64,000 nucleotides of DNA from Casuarius casuarius (taxonomy: Eukaryota; Chordata; Aves; Casuariiformes; Casuariidae), in the NCBI GenBank assembly GCA_003342895.1, contig PTFA01000318.1:791495-855494 (forward strand), written 5' to 3'. Positions 26,389 to 37,890 of this stretch are shown here, piece after piece. Every line of letters starts with the position of its first letter. The stretch's first letter is position 1. The notes below the pieces were generated by a model. That model was not told where the DNA came from and ran no database searches. It saw only the letters and a list, made by a program, of their open reading frames with translations. The translations under genes and the position numbers were made by a program.

Positions 26389-28172
26389 AAGGACTTGGAA
26401 AAAGATTCAGGCTGTATCGTCTCCCACTTATCTGCAGAATACCAACTTAAAATGCTACTGGAACGCTGATCTTTATTACACTGATCTTGCCAACTCTCAT
26501 ACCAATTTGATACTTAACAGATTGTGTTGACATATAATTCTGTAGTAACATTGCTTTTTCCATTTTTCAGTATCACTACACTTTTGTAGGACCTCTTCGC
26601 CTAAGAAAACTTCTCTGAAATAAGATGGAGTATGATTTGTAAGTACCATATCTATTCCAAAGCTCCCTGAGTTAATGTATTTATTACCTTGGACCAGGAA
26701 TCTGAACATGAAAGTATGGTAGACTATCATATTCTGCAGTATCTTTCATAGTTAATCTTTTTGTATCAATAGCCCCTTATAAAATGGAGAAACTATGGAT
26801 ACTTGAGTCATCAGCTATTAAACTGTACGTTGTCAATACTCACATTCCTTACACAGCAAGATAGGATTATCAGTTCTGCAATAAATTGGGTATTTCCTTG
26901 CTTTTTCTGATGATGGAAAAATGTAAAGCAGACAAAGAAGGTTTTTTTTGCTTTAAAAGGATAAGAAATAGCCACTCTTTTTGAGCAACTTGTTCAGATA
27001 GGAGACGACTTCTATTTCAGGCAAATTCCTAGAGTAGGGATTTGGAGGTGGTGGTATCCCTCAAATATCGGATTATGGGATGGAAGCCAGGGCAGGACAA
27101 GGCCTTGCCTAATGCAGCAGTAGAGCGCACAGGTTTCAGCAACATGCAGGAAAGGAATAAAAACAAGCAGCGGGAATAAGTAGACTAATGTCTAGGCAAC
27201 TAAAGAAACTGTCGATACTAATAACTGCCCATGCCACCGGGCTGTGATGAAGCCGAGGACGGAAGGGGCAAGGTGGCTTTAGCACCCTCTGACCTTGAGC
27301 CTGTCGCTGCAGGTCAAGGTCTCTGGGTGAGGTGCATTCCTGTGGCCTGTGCTGGAACTTAATCGACCATTTCAGCCCCTAGTACTGAGGTTCCCTGGCA
27401 CCAAGATGCTTGTGCCAAGGATCGCTTTAGAAATGCCGGTAGATGGGAGATTAGAAAGGGCAGCACATTTCCGGCTGCTGGCGCTGCGCTCTCTTCTGAA
27501 CCTTGGTTTATTAGCAAGCAGCGTTCACAGCCACATGACAGCCCCACAGCACTTCCCACGCAGAGCCACCGCAGCAGGGTGGACCCCGTTCACATCGTAG
27601 TCTCACGCCATTACCCCTGGCGCCAATGAATTTAGGGCAAACAGAAGCTAACGGTGACGATGCCGTGCAGTCATGGGACTTCGTGGCCGAGGAAGTCCTG
27701 GGTGCAAGTGCCACGGTTGGATTCCTTTCAACGGACAGGTAATTTTATGGCGACGAATGATATTTGCAGCAATGTTTGGCCAAAATAAGGATAAAGCATG
27801 TGCTCCTGGGGGGCAGCCAACAGCCGCAGGGGTTGGAAAGGAGTTCGTCCTCCCCCCGCGTTGTGCCGGGCACACCCGATGCCCAGTGCCCAGCACCGAG
27901 GCCCAGGCCTGCCCTTTGCGCCCAGGCCTGGGGAGGAGGGGTGCGGGGGTCGCACCCGTCGGGGAGCCAAGGCCGGGCCCGGCGGGGTCCCGGCGGGCGC
28001 CCGCGCCCCGGCCCGCCGGAGGCGGCGCGTCCCGGCCCGGCCCAGCCCAGCCGGGGGCGGCAGGGCTGGTGCCCGGGAGCGGCGGGCAGGGAGCGGCGAG
28101 GCCGGCGCGGGGCACCTGCCCCGAACCGGGGTTTCATCACCGCCGAGCGCCGCCCCGCCTCTCCCGGCGGCC

Positions 28173-28179
28173 CATAAAG
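28173..28179 (+). promoter_or_regulatory. EREG: TATA-like box of EREG (CATAAAG)
   Basis: CATAAAG lies 135 bases upstream of the EREG start codon, inside the CpG island and directly after a GC box. A start site about 30 bases downstream (near 28203) would give a 5' UTR of roughly 105 bases with no upstream ATG. That UTR contains two copies of a 15-base unit (28223-28252). Confidence 0.7.
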
Positions 28180-28307
28180 GGCCGCGGCGGCGCGGCCGGC
28201 ACCCACAGCGACAGCGCCGCAGCCGCTCCTGCCGCAGCCGCTCCTGCCGCAGCCCGGCGCCTCCTCTCTCGCTGCTTCCCTCTTCTCGCCGCGGGGCCGC
28301 GGAGACC

Positions 28308-28353
28308 ATGGACGCCGGCAGCGTGTGGGCTCGCAGCTTTCTGCTCTTCCTCG
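28308..28353 (+). CDS. EREG: EREG exon 1 (signal peptide)
   Basis: It encodes MDAGSVWARSFLLFL plus the first base of Gly16. The donor is the strong gtgagt at 28354 (phase 1). The start is supported by the Kozak context, the TATA-like box upstream and the lack of another ATG between them. Confidence 0.93.
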
Positions 28354-31300
28354 GTGAGTGCCGCCGCGGTGCCCCCTTGGGAGCTGCGGCTCCGCGACGC
28401 TGCGAGGCAGTGCCACTGCACAGGGAGGCGGCAGGTCCCTGCTGGGACCTCCCGGGTTCTCCTGGCACCGCTGTCTGGCCGGGATGGGGTGGGATGCGGC
28501 AGCTGATGGGGCAGCGCAGGGTGCAGGCAGAGCCTGACTCGGGCTGGGGCGCTTGCTTCTTGCTGGAAAGTCTCCTGCAAAAGGTAGGGCTAAGCTTGTC
28601 TTCAGGTGAAGGTGACGCATTTCTTCTTTGACATGAAGGTATGGGCAGCAATGGGTGTACATGGGCGGCTGTATGACAGGAGGAGCGGAGCACAGGGGTT
28701 TTGCTCTCAGATTGGTGTGCAATAGCAGGGCATGTCATTGCTTGTTTGGTGTTCAGGCTTGACCCTTAAGTGAATGAAAGTATCTGCTTTCTCTCCAGCA
28801 GCACTGTTTGGTTAAGGCAGCAGGATCTGTTCTTTGTCATATTGTCCTGTTTTGCCCATAGTTCAGTCCTGCAGCTTTCACCCAGACCATGATCTGGGTG
28901 AGCTCAGCAGGTAAATCCCCACAGCAGTAGAGACTTCCTTCTGGAAACAAAACAGGTCATGGCCTCTCTTTGCTTGACACTTCTCCACCTCCTCACTGGG
29001 AGTGTGTTGCTTTATTGCATCAACAGAAGGTACCTGAAAGTCTGAAACGTACAGGTGTATTGTTAAGCCTGGAGCCTAAATGTTCTGTGAAGCAATGACT
29101 GATCCTTGCCTTGCACCTCTGCTGGGTCCTGGTAATGATGCACACTGATTGCTGATAGCTGACTCTTTGAGGTGGCTTGAACTGTGTGGCAGGGAGCATC
29201 TGAGCCAGGACTAGTCCTGGAGCACTCACATGGGCTATTGTAATGACAAGATGTATTCTTACATCTGCAGTGCTGGGCTCAGGGTCTCAGTCCATGAGGA
29301 AACTGTTGCCAAGCCCTCTCTTTTGGAGCAGATGTTCCCTCATCTGCTAAGCTCACTTCAGCAGGAGCTCCTGCCTTTCATCTTGGCCAGGTATTTCTGT
29401 AATAGCTTATGGGTCAGTCACTGCGTAGCAGCTTATTTGCAGGGACAGCGGGTTAAACATCTTGTAGCCTGTGACTCAGATATACTTGCACAAAGCTGGC
29501 ACTGAAAAGAACTGGTAGGGCTTTGTGGATTTGAATATGGATTTATTTATTTCCGGGGCAGGCATAAAATTTAATAGTAAGAGATAGATTAGTCATAACT
29601 TGATGGCCTCATACATAGTAGTACAAGTACTTTACTTCCTTTGCCTCCCAGGTCAGTAGTCTTAGCAGAACTAAGTGCTATCGGCAGAAGCTGGGAAGAC
29701 TCTCGCTGGTATTATGCTGGACTAAAGAGGTTCACCTCTGAGTGGCTGAAACCGAACTGAGGTGAAACTCATTGTCAGCTTCATATCCTGGGTATCCTGG
29801 GCTTGAGGGCTGCACAGCAGAAAGGCAGTGGGGAGAGAGCTGTCACTCACCCTGAGGAGCTGTGGCACTGTGAGGCCACAGGGAGAATGTGAGAGTGATG
29901 GAGCCAAGCCCAGGTTCTGCTGCTTCGGTGGGTCAGTAAGGAAGCCCTGGGTAAGAACTGGTCCTGGTCTCCAAGTAGTTGCTTTAAAGCTGCTCGAGTG
30001 GGGAAGGCAGGCCTTGGGTCTCCAGACACACTGGGAGCTGTCAACTGTGGCTTCCTTTGTCAAGTTTCTTCTGGCTAATGGCAAGTGGGCTGAACACAAA
30101 GGTTGCTGAGCCTGGAGATACAGATTTTTTCAGTGTCTGACATGTCTGGGCACTAACAGTGATGAGTTTCTGCTTCTGCTGCAGTGTAGGGACCTCTCCC
30201 CCTCTGCTGTGCAGCTAGCCCCCGTGCATGCGATGGAAAGTTAGAGTGATTCAGGCATAGGAACAGGGGTAGTGTGCAAATAGGATACCTGGTGTGGAAG
30301 TCTCCATAGGGGTGGAAGCAGTACTGAGATGACTGAGTGCACGTACTACATAATTATCTTTATGTCTCTACTTAAGGATATGTCCTGGTACAATGCCCAA
30401 GATGGTTGTGCAGGTCCACAGCAATATCAGAGCACTAGTCTTTCAGTACAGGCTGGTGTTTTCAGGACTACCTTAGAGCTGGCCTGGCCTGGCCTTGGGC
30501 CTCCATGACTTCAGGTCTGCAATTCTGACGTTATGAGTCCAAAATGCAATATGGGGAAACTTGGATGTTCTTCCTAGAAACATGTATAGACGTTTCTGTC
30601 CTGTTGCCCTAAAGTTAACTGATTTGAGCCTCTTTCAGTGCCCTCACTTCTGGTGTCTCCAGTTAGAGAATAAGCCAAATACGCAGAGACCACAAGGTGG
30701 TTGCAGGGTGGAAAGGACTAATAGCATCTCCCTTCACATGGGTGAGAAGAGCAACCTGTGCATCTTGTATGTCTCATCTCAGGAGCAGGAGTGTCAGGCA
30801 TCTGCTTTGCTTGGCATAATCAAGGAACCAGGCAGCAGGTACATCCTGCCTGAAATATCAAGCAGAAGCCAGATGTTACATTGGAAGTGGAAGGATGGGG
30901 AGGTGTGTTCTATGTGAGGCAGTTAAAATTACCTTGAATGGCCACTTCTCCTTTCCCAGAAAACATGCTCATCCTGTGTGGATGACCTGAACTCCAGAGA
31001 TGCTGTGGTTGATGTGAACAAGGCAGCTAGTTGCAAAGCCAAATCCTGAATAAAGGCAAGCTATTAGTGAGGCTTTCCCAGGTAACCCTACACTTCTATG
31101 ATCCTGATCTAGAAAACAGCCACTCACCCAGCCTTTCGTATTGCCAGAAGTGCTTGCTTTGTCTGAGATGGCCTGCAGACTTCTGTAGTCTATTGTATGG
31201 CTAGCTAGGGAGGTTAGTAACGGAGAGATTTTGAAGGTGATGCACTAGAGTTAAGTGGTAATAGTAGTGATGCTAGTCAGATATGTCCTGGATGTCTAAA

Positions 31301-34300
31301 ATCAGGTGATGGGGATCCACCTTGAGTTAAAATCAGCTGAGATTCACCAGGCACAATGTCAACTGGACACTTCTGCACTTGGCATTGCTTTGGAAGTGCA
31401 ACTGAAGTTAGAAGTGTAGGTGCTGCCTCTGTGGTGGAGGGACCACAGAGATGCCAAATGCAAACTGGCGCCAGGGATTCTTCTTCAGGTAAACTAGTAT
31501 ATGACTAGTGATCTTAGCGAAAGGGAAAGCCAACTCAAATGATGATAGGACCTGAGACCTCTCAGACTACAACAAAACCCCCAAATTGGCCTTTAAAGTT
31601 GGCGTAAAACTTGCCAAGGAACTAATTCTCAGTTATATACATCCTGTATGCATCTCCCTCATCTTTCATTCTTCACACTCTTTCTCTAACTGGAAACAGT
31701 ACCTGACTTTGAATGGCTGAACTGGTAATTAGCTGTTGCGTGTCATCTTTGACAATGGCTGCAGGAAGCTAAGGCAACCAGTTGTCCCTTATTTTCCTTC
31801 TATCTTTTGTAGAAGAACCAGTAAGCAGCAGCATTACTATTCCAGTAAAGCAGCTGCTGCTGTCAGTGTTAGCCTTACTGTAATGCCAGACACAGTATTG
31901 CACTTGCATTCTGGCAGTAGCAATAAGTGTAGAATTTGCATTCCTGTGAGGCATTAACAAGTATCCACCATCTCATTACTGTTATCTTGTACTCTGTAGA
32001 CTATTTGCTTAGTGAACAGTGAAGGAATAAAAATGTAACTACCTCTCCCAGGTCCTGTGTTTGATAAACATCATTTGATAACCATGCAGGGAAAGGTTCT
32101 CCTTGCCGTTCCAGAGCGTGGATCCTTTATCCTCCCACAGGATCCCCCTCCCACTGACGTCAGAGGAGGAATAAGTGCATGGGGGAAAGGGCAAAATATA
32201 ACAGCGCAGAACAGGAAGAACTTTGCCCGAATGCAGAAAACACTTTAGGGTGTCAGCAAATATCCACACCTGCACTCTTGGGCTTACTGTGTTTGGCCTG
32301 TGCATCTGCAGTCAGGCAAAGGAGCCTATCAGTTGTGCATGGGTGGAATGGGACAAGTCTGAGTTCTGCTCTGTATGAGATGGTATATTTTAATCTGTCC
32401 TGTACAGGTGTCTGAGTTCTGGCATTTCCTCTCTAGGGACAGGTTCAGTTGGAAACTGATCCCTCTTTCTGGAGCAAAGATAAGAGCTGACCTGTCTCTT
32501 ACATGTGTCTGGGCTTGAGTTTCTTAAATGCAAAAGCCATGTTCTAATATCTCTTGAACTAAGAACTTGAGACTAGAGAACAACTCCTCAAATTACACTC
32601 AGACCAAGGAGGTAGGCAGGCCAAAACTGAGGTGTGTAGGACAAAAAGAGATCTTCATTTATCTTCTTCCATCTACTTAATAAAGAACAATAGAATTGGA
32701 TGTCTCGGAAACATCTAGCATATTTTGGCTTGATTTCTGTTNGTTATAGTCATGTGGGCCCCAGATCAAATTCTGCCATAGTCTGTCAATGGAGGTGACA
32801 GCAGCAGTATGTAGGGAACAGGAGGGAGCCTCAAGTCACTGACTGTCACGGGTTTCAGGACTCCAGTATCCCTTCTTGCAAAAATACTGTGTTATTCAAT
32901 GTGTCAGAGCTGTCCCATCCTACAGCTGCTCACCAGGCTGCTGGGGGAGCAGCTTGGTCTGCGGAGCACTCCTGAAAAGTCCTTCTAGTTCCTGGGAAGA
33001 GGGACTGACTCAGTGAATCTGCTTTGCCCAGTGTCAGTTGGGGCACCAGGTCCCTGACCCGAAGCTTAAAGCCTGCAGTTGTAGAGCAGTAAATGAGCTG
33101 CAATGGTTCGTTAGCTGATGGCCTCATCCATCAAGCACTTTAACTTTCCTTCGTGAGAGTCAAACTGGCCTTACAGAAGTGCATTAATTGCTGCTCCTGG
33201 CAGAATCTATAGTGAACGCAAAGTGCTGTGAAAAATCGCACCCTGAAAGTAAACTTGCTGGTCCTGCCCTATCTCAGTGAAAGGCAGGTCTTGCTGAGTC
33301 ATCCGAGCAGAAGTAGATGTCTGACTTACGGTCTCCTTCTACAAGTCAAAATTACTGTATCGTTGCTGTGTTACCATGGCTCTCACTTTGGCAGACCTAG
33401 GCTTTGTCCTTTTTTCTAAAGCTCGATAGAAATCTAAGTTACTAGCTTTGCAAGAAATGTGGTGGAGAGGGAGGGAAGGGAAAGAAATTGTGCCTAAAAA
33501 ACAAAACCTGTCCCTTTAAGAAGGATATTCTTGCCATTCTTATATCTAACTGGAATAAACCTTAAAGGAAGCCCTGTTAATCATCCAGAAATGGATGAGC
33601 TGCAGAAAATCCATAAATCACTACTAGATTTAACCCTGAGATGTAATGAAACTTTCTAATAACCAGAGTTGAATTAGAGTGATAAAGAAATTATGAAGGC
33701 ACACTCCCTCCATTAGGCATGCATGACCTGACAAGTTAATAGAGGCAAACAGCCCAAAGACACAAATTACAGACTTCAGTGGAATGGGGCCGATGACTAA
33801 ACAGTTCATGAGCAGGTTAGTTTGTGACCACAGCAGGAGTGTTAGCCAAGTGGATTTCATGGCCAGCTGGGGCAAACATTAACTGTTCTTCATGGGGTAG
33901 CCATGAAGCTACAAATACTTGTGATTGGCTTGAAATCCTGTTTGGAAATGCTTGTTTGGTGAGCAGAATGTCTGAAAGCTGTGCCTGTGCAGGGCCTCAC
34001 AGCCTGAAAAAACAATGTGCTTTAGAAGCTGAATCTCTGGGAGAAGGGGAGTCCTTGGTCCCCAGCATAATGCAGCTGGCACTCTGGGCACCAGACTCCT
34101 CATCATGCATGGTGCAGTCCCCTAATATTACTGGTACCCATTATCAAACCTGCTGAGCTGTGGTCTTGATGATGGATGGTCTAGGAATGAAAGAAATGTA
34201 GCTGTTGTCTCCTGGAGTTGAGATGGCTGACACTGGCCCAGGATCTCTAAACTGGACAGTGCCTCTGAGACCCAGTGACTACATGTACAGGGCTTGGTAC

Positions 34301-37300
34301 CTCATGTTAGCTGTCTGGGCAAGTGCCTGTTTCGCTGAGTACCTCTGAGGTGAGAGACAGTATTAGTGCAGGAACTGGCCAGCCTTTCAAACTGGTTACA
34401 GCAGGTAGAGGGCTGAGGCCAAGCAGCTTTTGCGTAAAGCCTTCCCAGAGCTGTATGTGGTCTCTAAAGCCAGTGGCAGGCCACTGAACCTGGCTCAGCT
34501 CTGACCCAGGGTGCCCAGTTGCCAGCCACACTGACTTGCTGAGTGCGGGGAAATCATTTCCCCCGGGAATGCTGTTGAATCAAAGTTCTTGATTTTGATC
34601 ACAACAACTCTTCCTGCAATGAATAAGAAGATTGCCATACCTCATTGTGGGACCCTGACTGAGTCTCTTGTGTGGGTGCTGTGCCAGGCTAGTCGGAATC
34701 CATGTAGGGATCTAACCACAAAGAGTTGGACCAAATTCTGCCTCTCGTGTTGACCTGTGCAACCTGTCCAAGCCCATTCCTGCCCAGCCTCCTCAGAGCA
34801 TTGATGAGAGGTGGTCATAGACGTGGAGTTTCTGTTTTGTCTCTGTTGTACGTTTAGAGTTTGCATTTCAGAGCTTATTTCTTTGGGTTGCCTTATATGA
34901 TAGAGGCAGCAGATGTCTGAGATCTGTATATTTTTTTCAGCTTACACTAGGTTTAAGGTAGAAGGCTTCTGCTCTTCTGTTATTAACTTGAAGACTAGAC
35001 CAGCTGGAATGCAGAGCTAGACTTAACAAGGATCTCACTTTGACTCTTCTTTCTATTCTCTTGTAGGTTATGTGTTGCAAGCAGTCCTGGGCACAACAGT
35101 GATTCCGTTATGTGCGCCTGGTGAAATGGACAACTGCACAACAGCACTAAGTAAGGATGCTTTATAGCTGTCTTTGCAAATAACAAGCTTTTGGTTCCCA
35201 CCTTCCTTGGGCTGGCGACCTCACTGAGGTGTCCTGGGAAATGATTTTCACTGTAAGAATAAGTTACAGTTGAGCCACACTTCCAACATCCTGCAAAGTG
35301 CTCGCTGTTCTTGCACAACAACCATCCGTTAGCCTATATTTCCTTTAATATTGCTTCTTTGGCAGAAGAGCTGGGTCTTAGATGAGAATACTACTGTAGA
35401 AGCAGAAATAGCTTATGCGAAACTTCTCAGAGAAGAGTCAGTATAACTCTGGTCTGGGAAAATCCTCTCCCTATTCTAAAGCCTTGCCTGTCGCAATGTC
35501 TACTGCATTGAAGGTCTGCTGGTATCTAGGCTGCTAGCTGTACTTGTAAAGCAGTGTTTGGGAAAGATGAAGGCAGAAGAAGGCTGATGAGATGCTAACC
35601 AAATCTCTTTACAGTTCAGACAGAGAACAGTCCACGTGTGGCTCAAGTTGGGATAACAAGATGCAAGCCTGAAATGAAAGACTACTGCTTCCACGGACAG
35701 TGTGTGTACATAGTGGACTTGGACGAGCACTATTGCAGGTACGGACAGAATGCAATGTGTCTTGTTAAAATGAATTCATGAACATCACTGGTACCGATGC
35801 TTACCTGGAACACCAATCCAGCAAGTGATTCAAATTTTCACAAGGATTTAAACAGGAGCAGTATATCTGTAACAGACCTCAGCTGGATTTAAGAAGGCAT
35901 TAAGCACATATGCTGGCTGCAATGAAACTTGTATGGGAGTCTTAGACACCTGAAATGAGTCATCAACCCAGCTTAAATATGGGACATTCATTCTGATGTA
36001 CCTCCCATTGTTCATCTGTATTTACAATAGTGTGAGATCCAGAGCTCAGACAAAGCAGCAAGATCTCTCCTTTGATTCAGCCTATGAAGTAAAGACCCTG
36101 TAGGCTTTTTCAAATGTATTCCTTACTTGAAGGATTTACCTCTGTTTCCAGAACCGTATGGATTTCAATTATCCCAGTTCAAGTTGCTTGTCCTTCAGGA
36201 AACAGTAGGCCAGTGGGGGTAGGGTGTCCTCAGCAGTTCTGTAAAAGTGCTAAATTATAACAGCGCAGCAATGTCTCTAATTCTGCCTCTCTTCTGCTCA
36301 GGTGCGATGTAGGCTTCTCTGGTGTCCGATGTGTGCATTCAGAACTTGTCAGACAGCCCCTCAGTAAGGAGTATGTGGCACTGACAGTAATCCTAATTCT
36401 GCTTTTCCTCACCGCCCTCTCTATTGCAAGCTACTACATCTGCAAAAGGTAAGAGGGTCTCTCTTCATGGCTCGGGAGGGCAAGTCAGTTATGTGTAATA
36501 AGATGTCCACCGAGGACCTCCAGTTAGACTGGGATATCCACACTAACTCAATTGCATAGAGATCAGTCTGATAGGCAGGCCTGCACTTAATGAAGTCATC
36601 CAAAAAGTAGTGTGCTGTATAGCATACCTCAGACTGAGGGTTATGTTATGCCTAGGCAACACTGCCCTCAGATGTCCTACGACCCTGTCAGAGGACTATA
36701 TCGGTTAGCTTGTTGTCCATCGTAGAGGGTATCTCAAGGTAAAGGAGAGAGCAGACACAGAATAGGAAAACTAGTTTGTTCTCCTGGTAATGCTGTTTCC
36801 CCAGTCAGCAGGAACTGGCGAGCAACTGGATGAGTATTCGGTAACTGCTTATCTGCCATATTACCGTGGTGACTAAGCCATATCGCTAGCATTTCCTCAT
36901 CAGCCTTACCAAAGAGGACAGTAGTAGTCTTCTCCATTAACAGACCCCAAAGCAGCAGGAATCATTCTTTATGCTAATAACTCTAATTGTAAGCTGCCGT
37001 CAAAGAGCCAAGAAGGTGGAACAACTTGGCTCTTTTCCCACAAGGTGGGAAAGCTCGGCTTCGCAGATCTGATAGCTAGACAGTAACTGCCTTAATTCCT
37101 CTTCCCTACCTGAAGACTCGGTGAAACGTCATCTCAGAACAGAAGATGGCCTAGTTTGTTAGGGTGTTCGGCCCTATTTCAGGGAAGGACCCAGCAGGAT
37201 TTCTCAAAGACAAACCCAGTACCAGCAGCAAGACTTTAATGCAGATGTGAAGTCTTCAGTGAAGAGCTGAGAAATGAGACTGCATGCAAGTCATCTCAGA

Positions 37301-37521
37301 GCCCAGAAATGAATGCAGAGAGAGCCTAGCTGCTAGAGTTAAAACAAACACAAGGAGGTTATATATAAGGTTTTTTTCTTCCTTTCCCCTCCTCACTCCC
37401 CAGAAAGCCATTTGGGATGGCTGGCTTTCCAGAACTAACACCTCTCTCTGCTAATTTCAGGTACCGAAACAAGAAGAGACAGATGAACACCAGTGAATAC
37501 AAGGAAGTTGGTACCCTGTAG
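28308..37521 (+). CDS. EREG: Epiregulin precursor (proepiregulin), complete, 153 aa in five exons
   Basis: Epiregulin is an EGF-receptor/ErbB4 ligand made as a type I membrane precursor and shed from the cell surface. Exons 28308-28353, 35067-35150, 35615-35738, 36302-36448 and 37461-37521 join in frame. Residues 1 to about 21 form the signal peptide (hydrophobic core FLLFLGYVLQAVL). Residue 38 is an N-C-T sequon. The mature domain should start near V55. EGF cysteines are at 60, 68, 73, 84, 86 and 95 (spacing 7-4-10-1-8), with Arg94 and Leu100 at the receptor-contact positions equivalent to EGF Arg41 and Leu47. The stalk reads QPLSKEYVALTVIL, followed by a membrane helix about 110-130, then CKRYRNKKRQ and tail YKEVGTL. 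The NCTALIQT and PRVAQV-IT-C segments identify epiregulin. The tail is shorter than in mammals (human protein 169 aa). ATG is in a good Kozak context (gagaccATGg). Confidence 0.97.
28354..35066 (+). other. EREG: EREG intron 1 (phase 1, 6.7 kb)
   Basis: This is the longest EREG intron. It holds no recognised exon or repeat, but contains a perfect palindromic CRE word at 32155-32162 inside a short GC-richer patch, a common place for intronic enhancers. Open frames of up to 125 codons (for example 29722-30099, minus) have no family motifs. One ambiguous base lies near 32742. Confidence 0.9.
32155..32162. promoter_or_regulatory. Consensus cAMP-response element TGACGTCA in EREG intron 1
   Basis: The perfect 8-base palindrome TGACGTCA lies about 3.8 kb into the intron. 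CREB/ATF factors bind this word, and EGF-ligand genes of this cluster are known cAMP-induced targets. Function here is inferred from the word alone. Confidence 0.45.
35067..35150 (+). CDS. EREG: EREG exon 2 (end of signal peptide, prodomain)
   Basis: The acceptor is ttctcttgtag and the donor gtaagg (35151). It reads GYVLQAVLGTTVIPLCAPGE and then MDNCTTAL, with both ends in phase 1. The TTVIP-C-PGE...DNCT pattern is the epiregulin prodomain, with one N-glycosylation sequon. Confidence 0.95.
35151..35614 (+). other. EREG: EREG intron 2 (phase 1)
   Basis: A 464-base intron bounded by gtaagg and ttacag. Nothing else was recognised. Confidence 0.93.
35615..35738 (+). CDS. EREG: EREG exon 3 (mature N-terminus and first part of EGF domain)
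   Basis: The acceptor is ctctttacag and the donor gtacgg (35739). It covers residues 44-85: IQTENSPRVAQVGITRC, then three further cysteines up to YC and the split Arg codon. Processing before V55 is inferred from the family. Confidence 0.96.
35739..36301 (+). other. EREG: EREG intron 3 (phase 2)
   Basis: A 563-base intron splitting the Arg codon between the fourth and fifth Cys of the EGF domain. Nothing else was recognised. Confidence 0.94.
36302..36448 (+). CDS. EREG: EREG exon 4 (end of EGF domain, stalk, transmembrane segment)
   Basis: The acceptor is tctgctcag and the donor gtaaga (36449). It reads CDVGFSGVRCVHSELVRQPL, then SKEYVALTVILILLFLTA and the end of the helix before CK and a split Arg codon. 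The helix sequence is nearly the mammalian one. Confidence 0.97.
36449..37460 (+). other. EREG: EREG intron 4 (phase 2)
   Basis: A 1.0 kb intron between the membrane helix and the cytoplasmic tail, bounded by gtaaga and tttcag. Nothing else was recognised. Confidence 0.93.
37461..37521 (+). CDS. EREG: EREG exon 5 (cytoplasmic tail, stop)
   Basis: The acceptor is ctaatttcag (37460). The tail is YRNKKRQMNTSEYKEVGTL followed by TAG at 37519-37521. Tyr147-Lys-Glu-Val fits the YxxPhi type of sorting motif that mammalian epiregulin uses for basolateral delivery. The residues that follow YERV in human epiregulin are replaced by just Gly-Thr-Leu. Confidence 0.95.
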
Positions 37522-37890
37522 GAGAATCCGTGGCTTCATACAGTGTTCTGTTCATCTGGACAGACTCAGTGGCTTCCCATCTATTTAAATCTTATTTTTA
37601 TTAAAAATATTTACAATATTTATGTTCTCTTAAAAATTTCAATTGTTTGGTGATCCAATCAGTATAGGTCAAGCATTTTATTTTCAGTGTTTTATTTTTT
37701 TATTTAATAGTATTTCTCAATGAGAATCCTACATAAGTGGCTCTGTGGGATAGAGATATATTTTTGTAACAGTTCATCTTCTTGCCAGTACTACCTGGCT
37801 CAAACTCTGAAGAGTAATTTTATATTTATTCTTGTGAATATTCTGAAAACAATTTTACTCCTTGAAATAAAAGTTCTAGACCAACATAAA
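37522..37890 (+). other. EREG: EREG 3' UTR with AU-rich elements
   Basis: The UTR is strongly A+T rich and has five ATTTA pentamers (37583, 37609, 37618, 37702 and 37824), typical of rapidly decaying growth-factor mRNAs. It ends about 15-20 bases after the signal AATAAA at 37866, just before a GT-rich stretch (gtgtctgtgtggt). The cleavage point is approximate. Confidence 0.8.
37866..37871 (+). promoter_or_regulatory. EREG: Polyadenylation signal AATAAA of EREG
   Basis: A canonical hexamer 345 bases after the stop codon, followed within about 20 bases by a GT-rich downstream element. A weaker ATTAAA at 37600-37605 could serve a shorter form. Confidence 0.82.

Larger units (their letters stand above)
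3576..28172. other. EPGN-EREG intergenic interval, no recognised gene
   Basis: About 24.6 kb was read on both strands without finding a gene of a known family. Open frames here are mostly 60-180 codons, scattered over all frames and stop-bounded, without family motifs, as expected by chance. The interval contains a CA microsatellite (12997-13027), a 22-bp tandem duplication (15096-15139), a G homopolymer (26367-26388), a small perfect hairpin (18498-18519), an exon-like segment (19546-19617) and several AP-1 or CRE-type words, all listed separately. No CR1 3' end, LTR pair or tRNA-like sequence was recognised by eye, although old diverged repeats could be missed. The last part (from about 27.84 kb) is a CpG island belonging to the EREG promoter. 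Confidence 0.7.
27840..28500 (+). promoter_or_regulatory. EREG: CpG island at EREG promoter and first exon
   Basis: The sequence becomes very rich in G+C with dense CpG from about 27.84 kb to shortly after exon 1. It includes GC-box words such as CCGCCCCGCC at 28150-28159 just upstream of the TATA-like element. The long overlapping open frames on both strands here (up to about 336 codons) arise because GC-rich DNA has few stop codons. Confidence 0.85.

Noticed and set aside
27673..28738. Long overlapping frames (up to 336 codons) on both strands at the EREG CpG island
   Set aside because: They overlap one another in several frames, are low-complexity Arg/Pro/Ala/Gly, and follow from scarcity of stop codons in GC-rich DNA. 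Only the short EREG exon 1 frame continues through correct splice sites.
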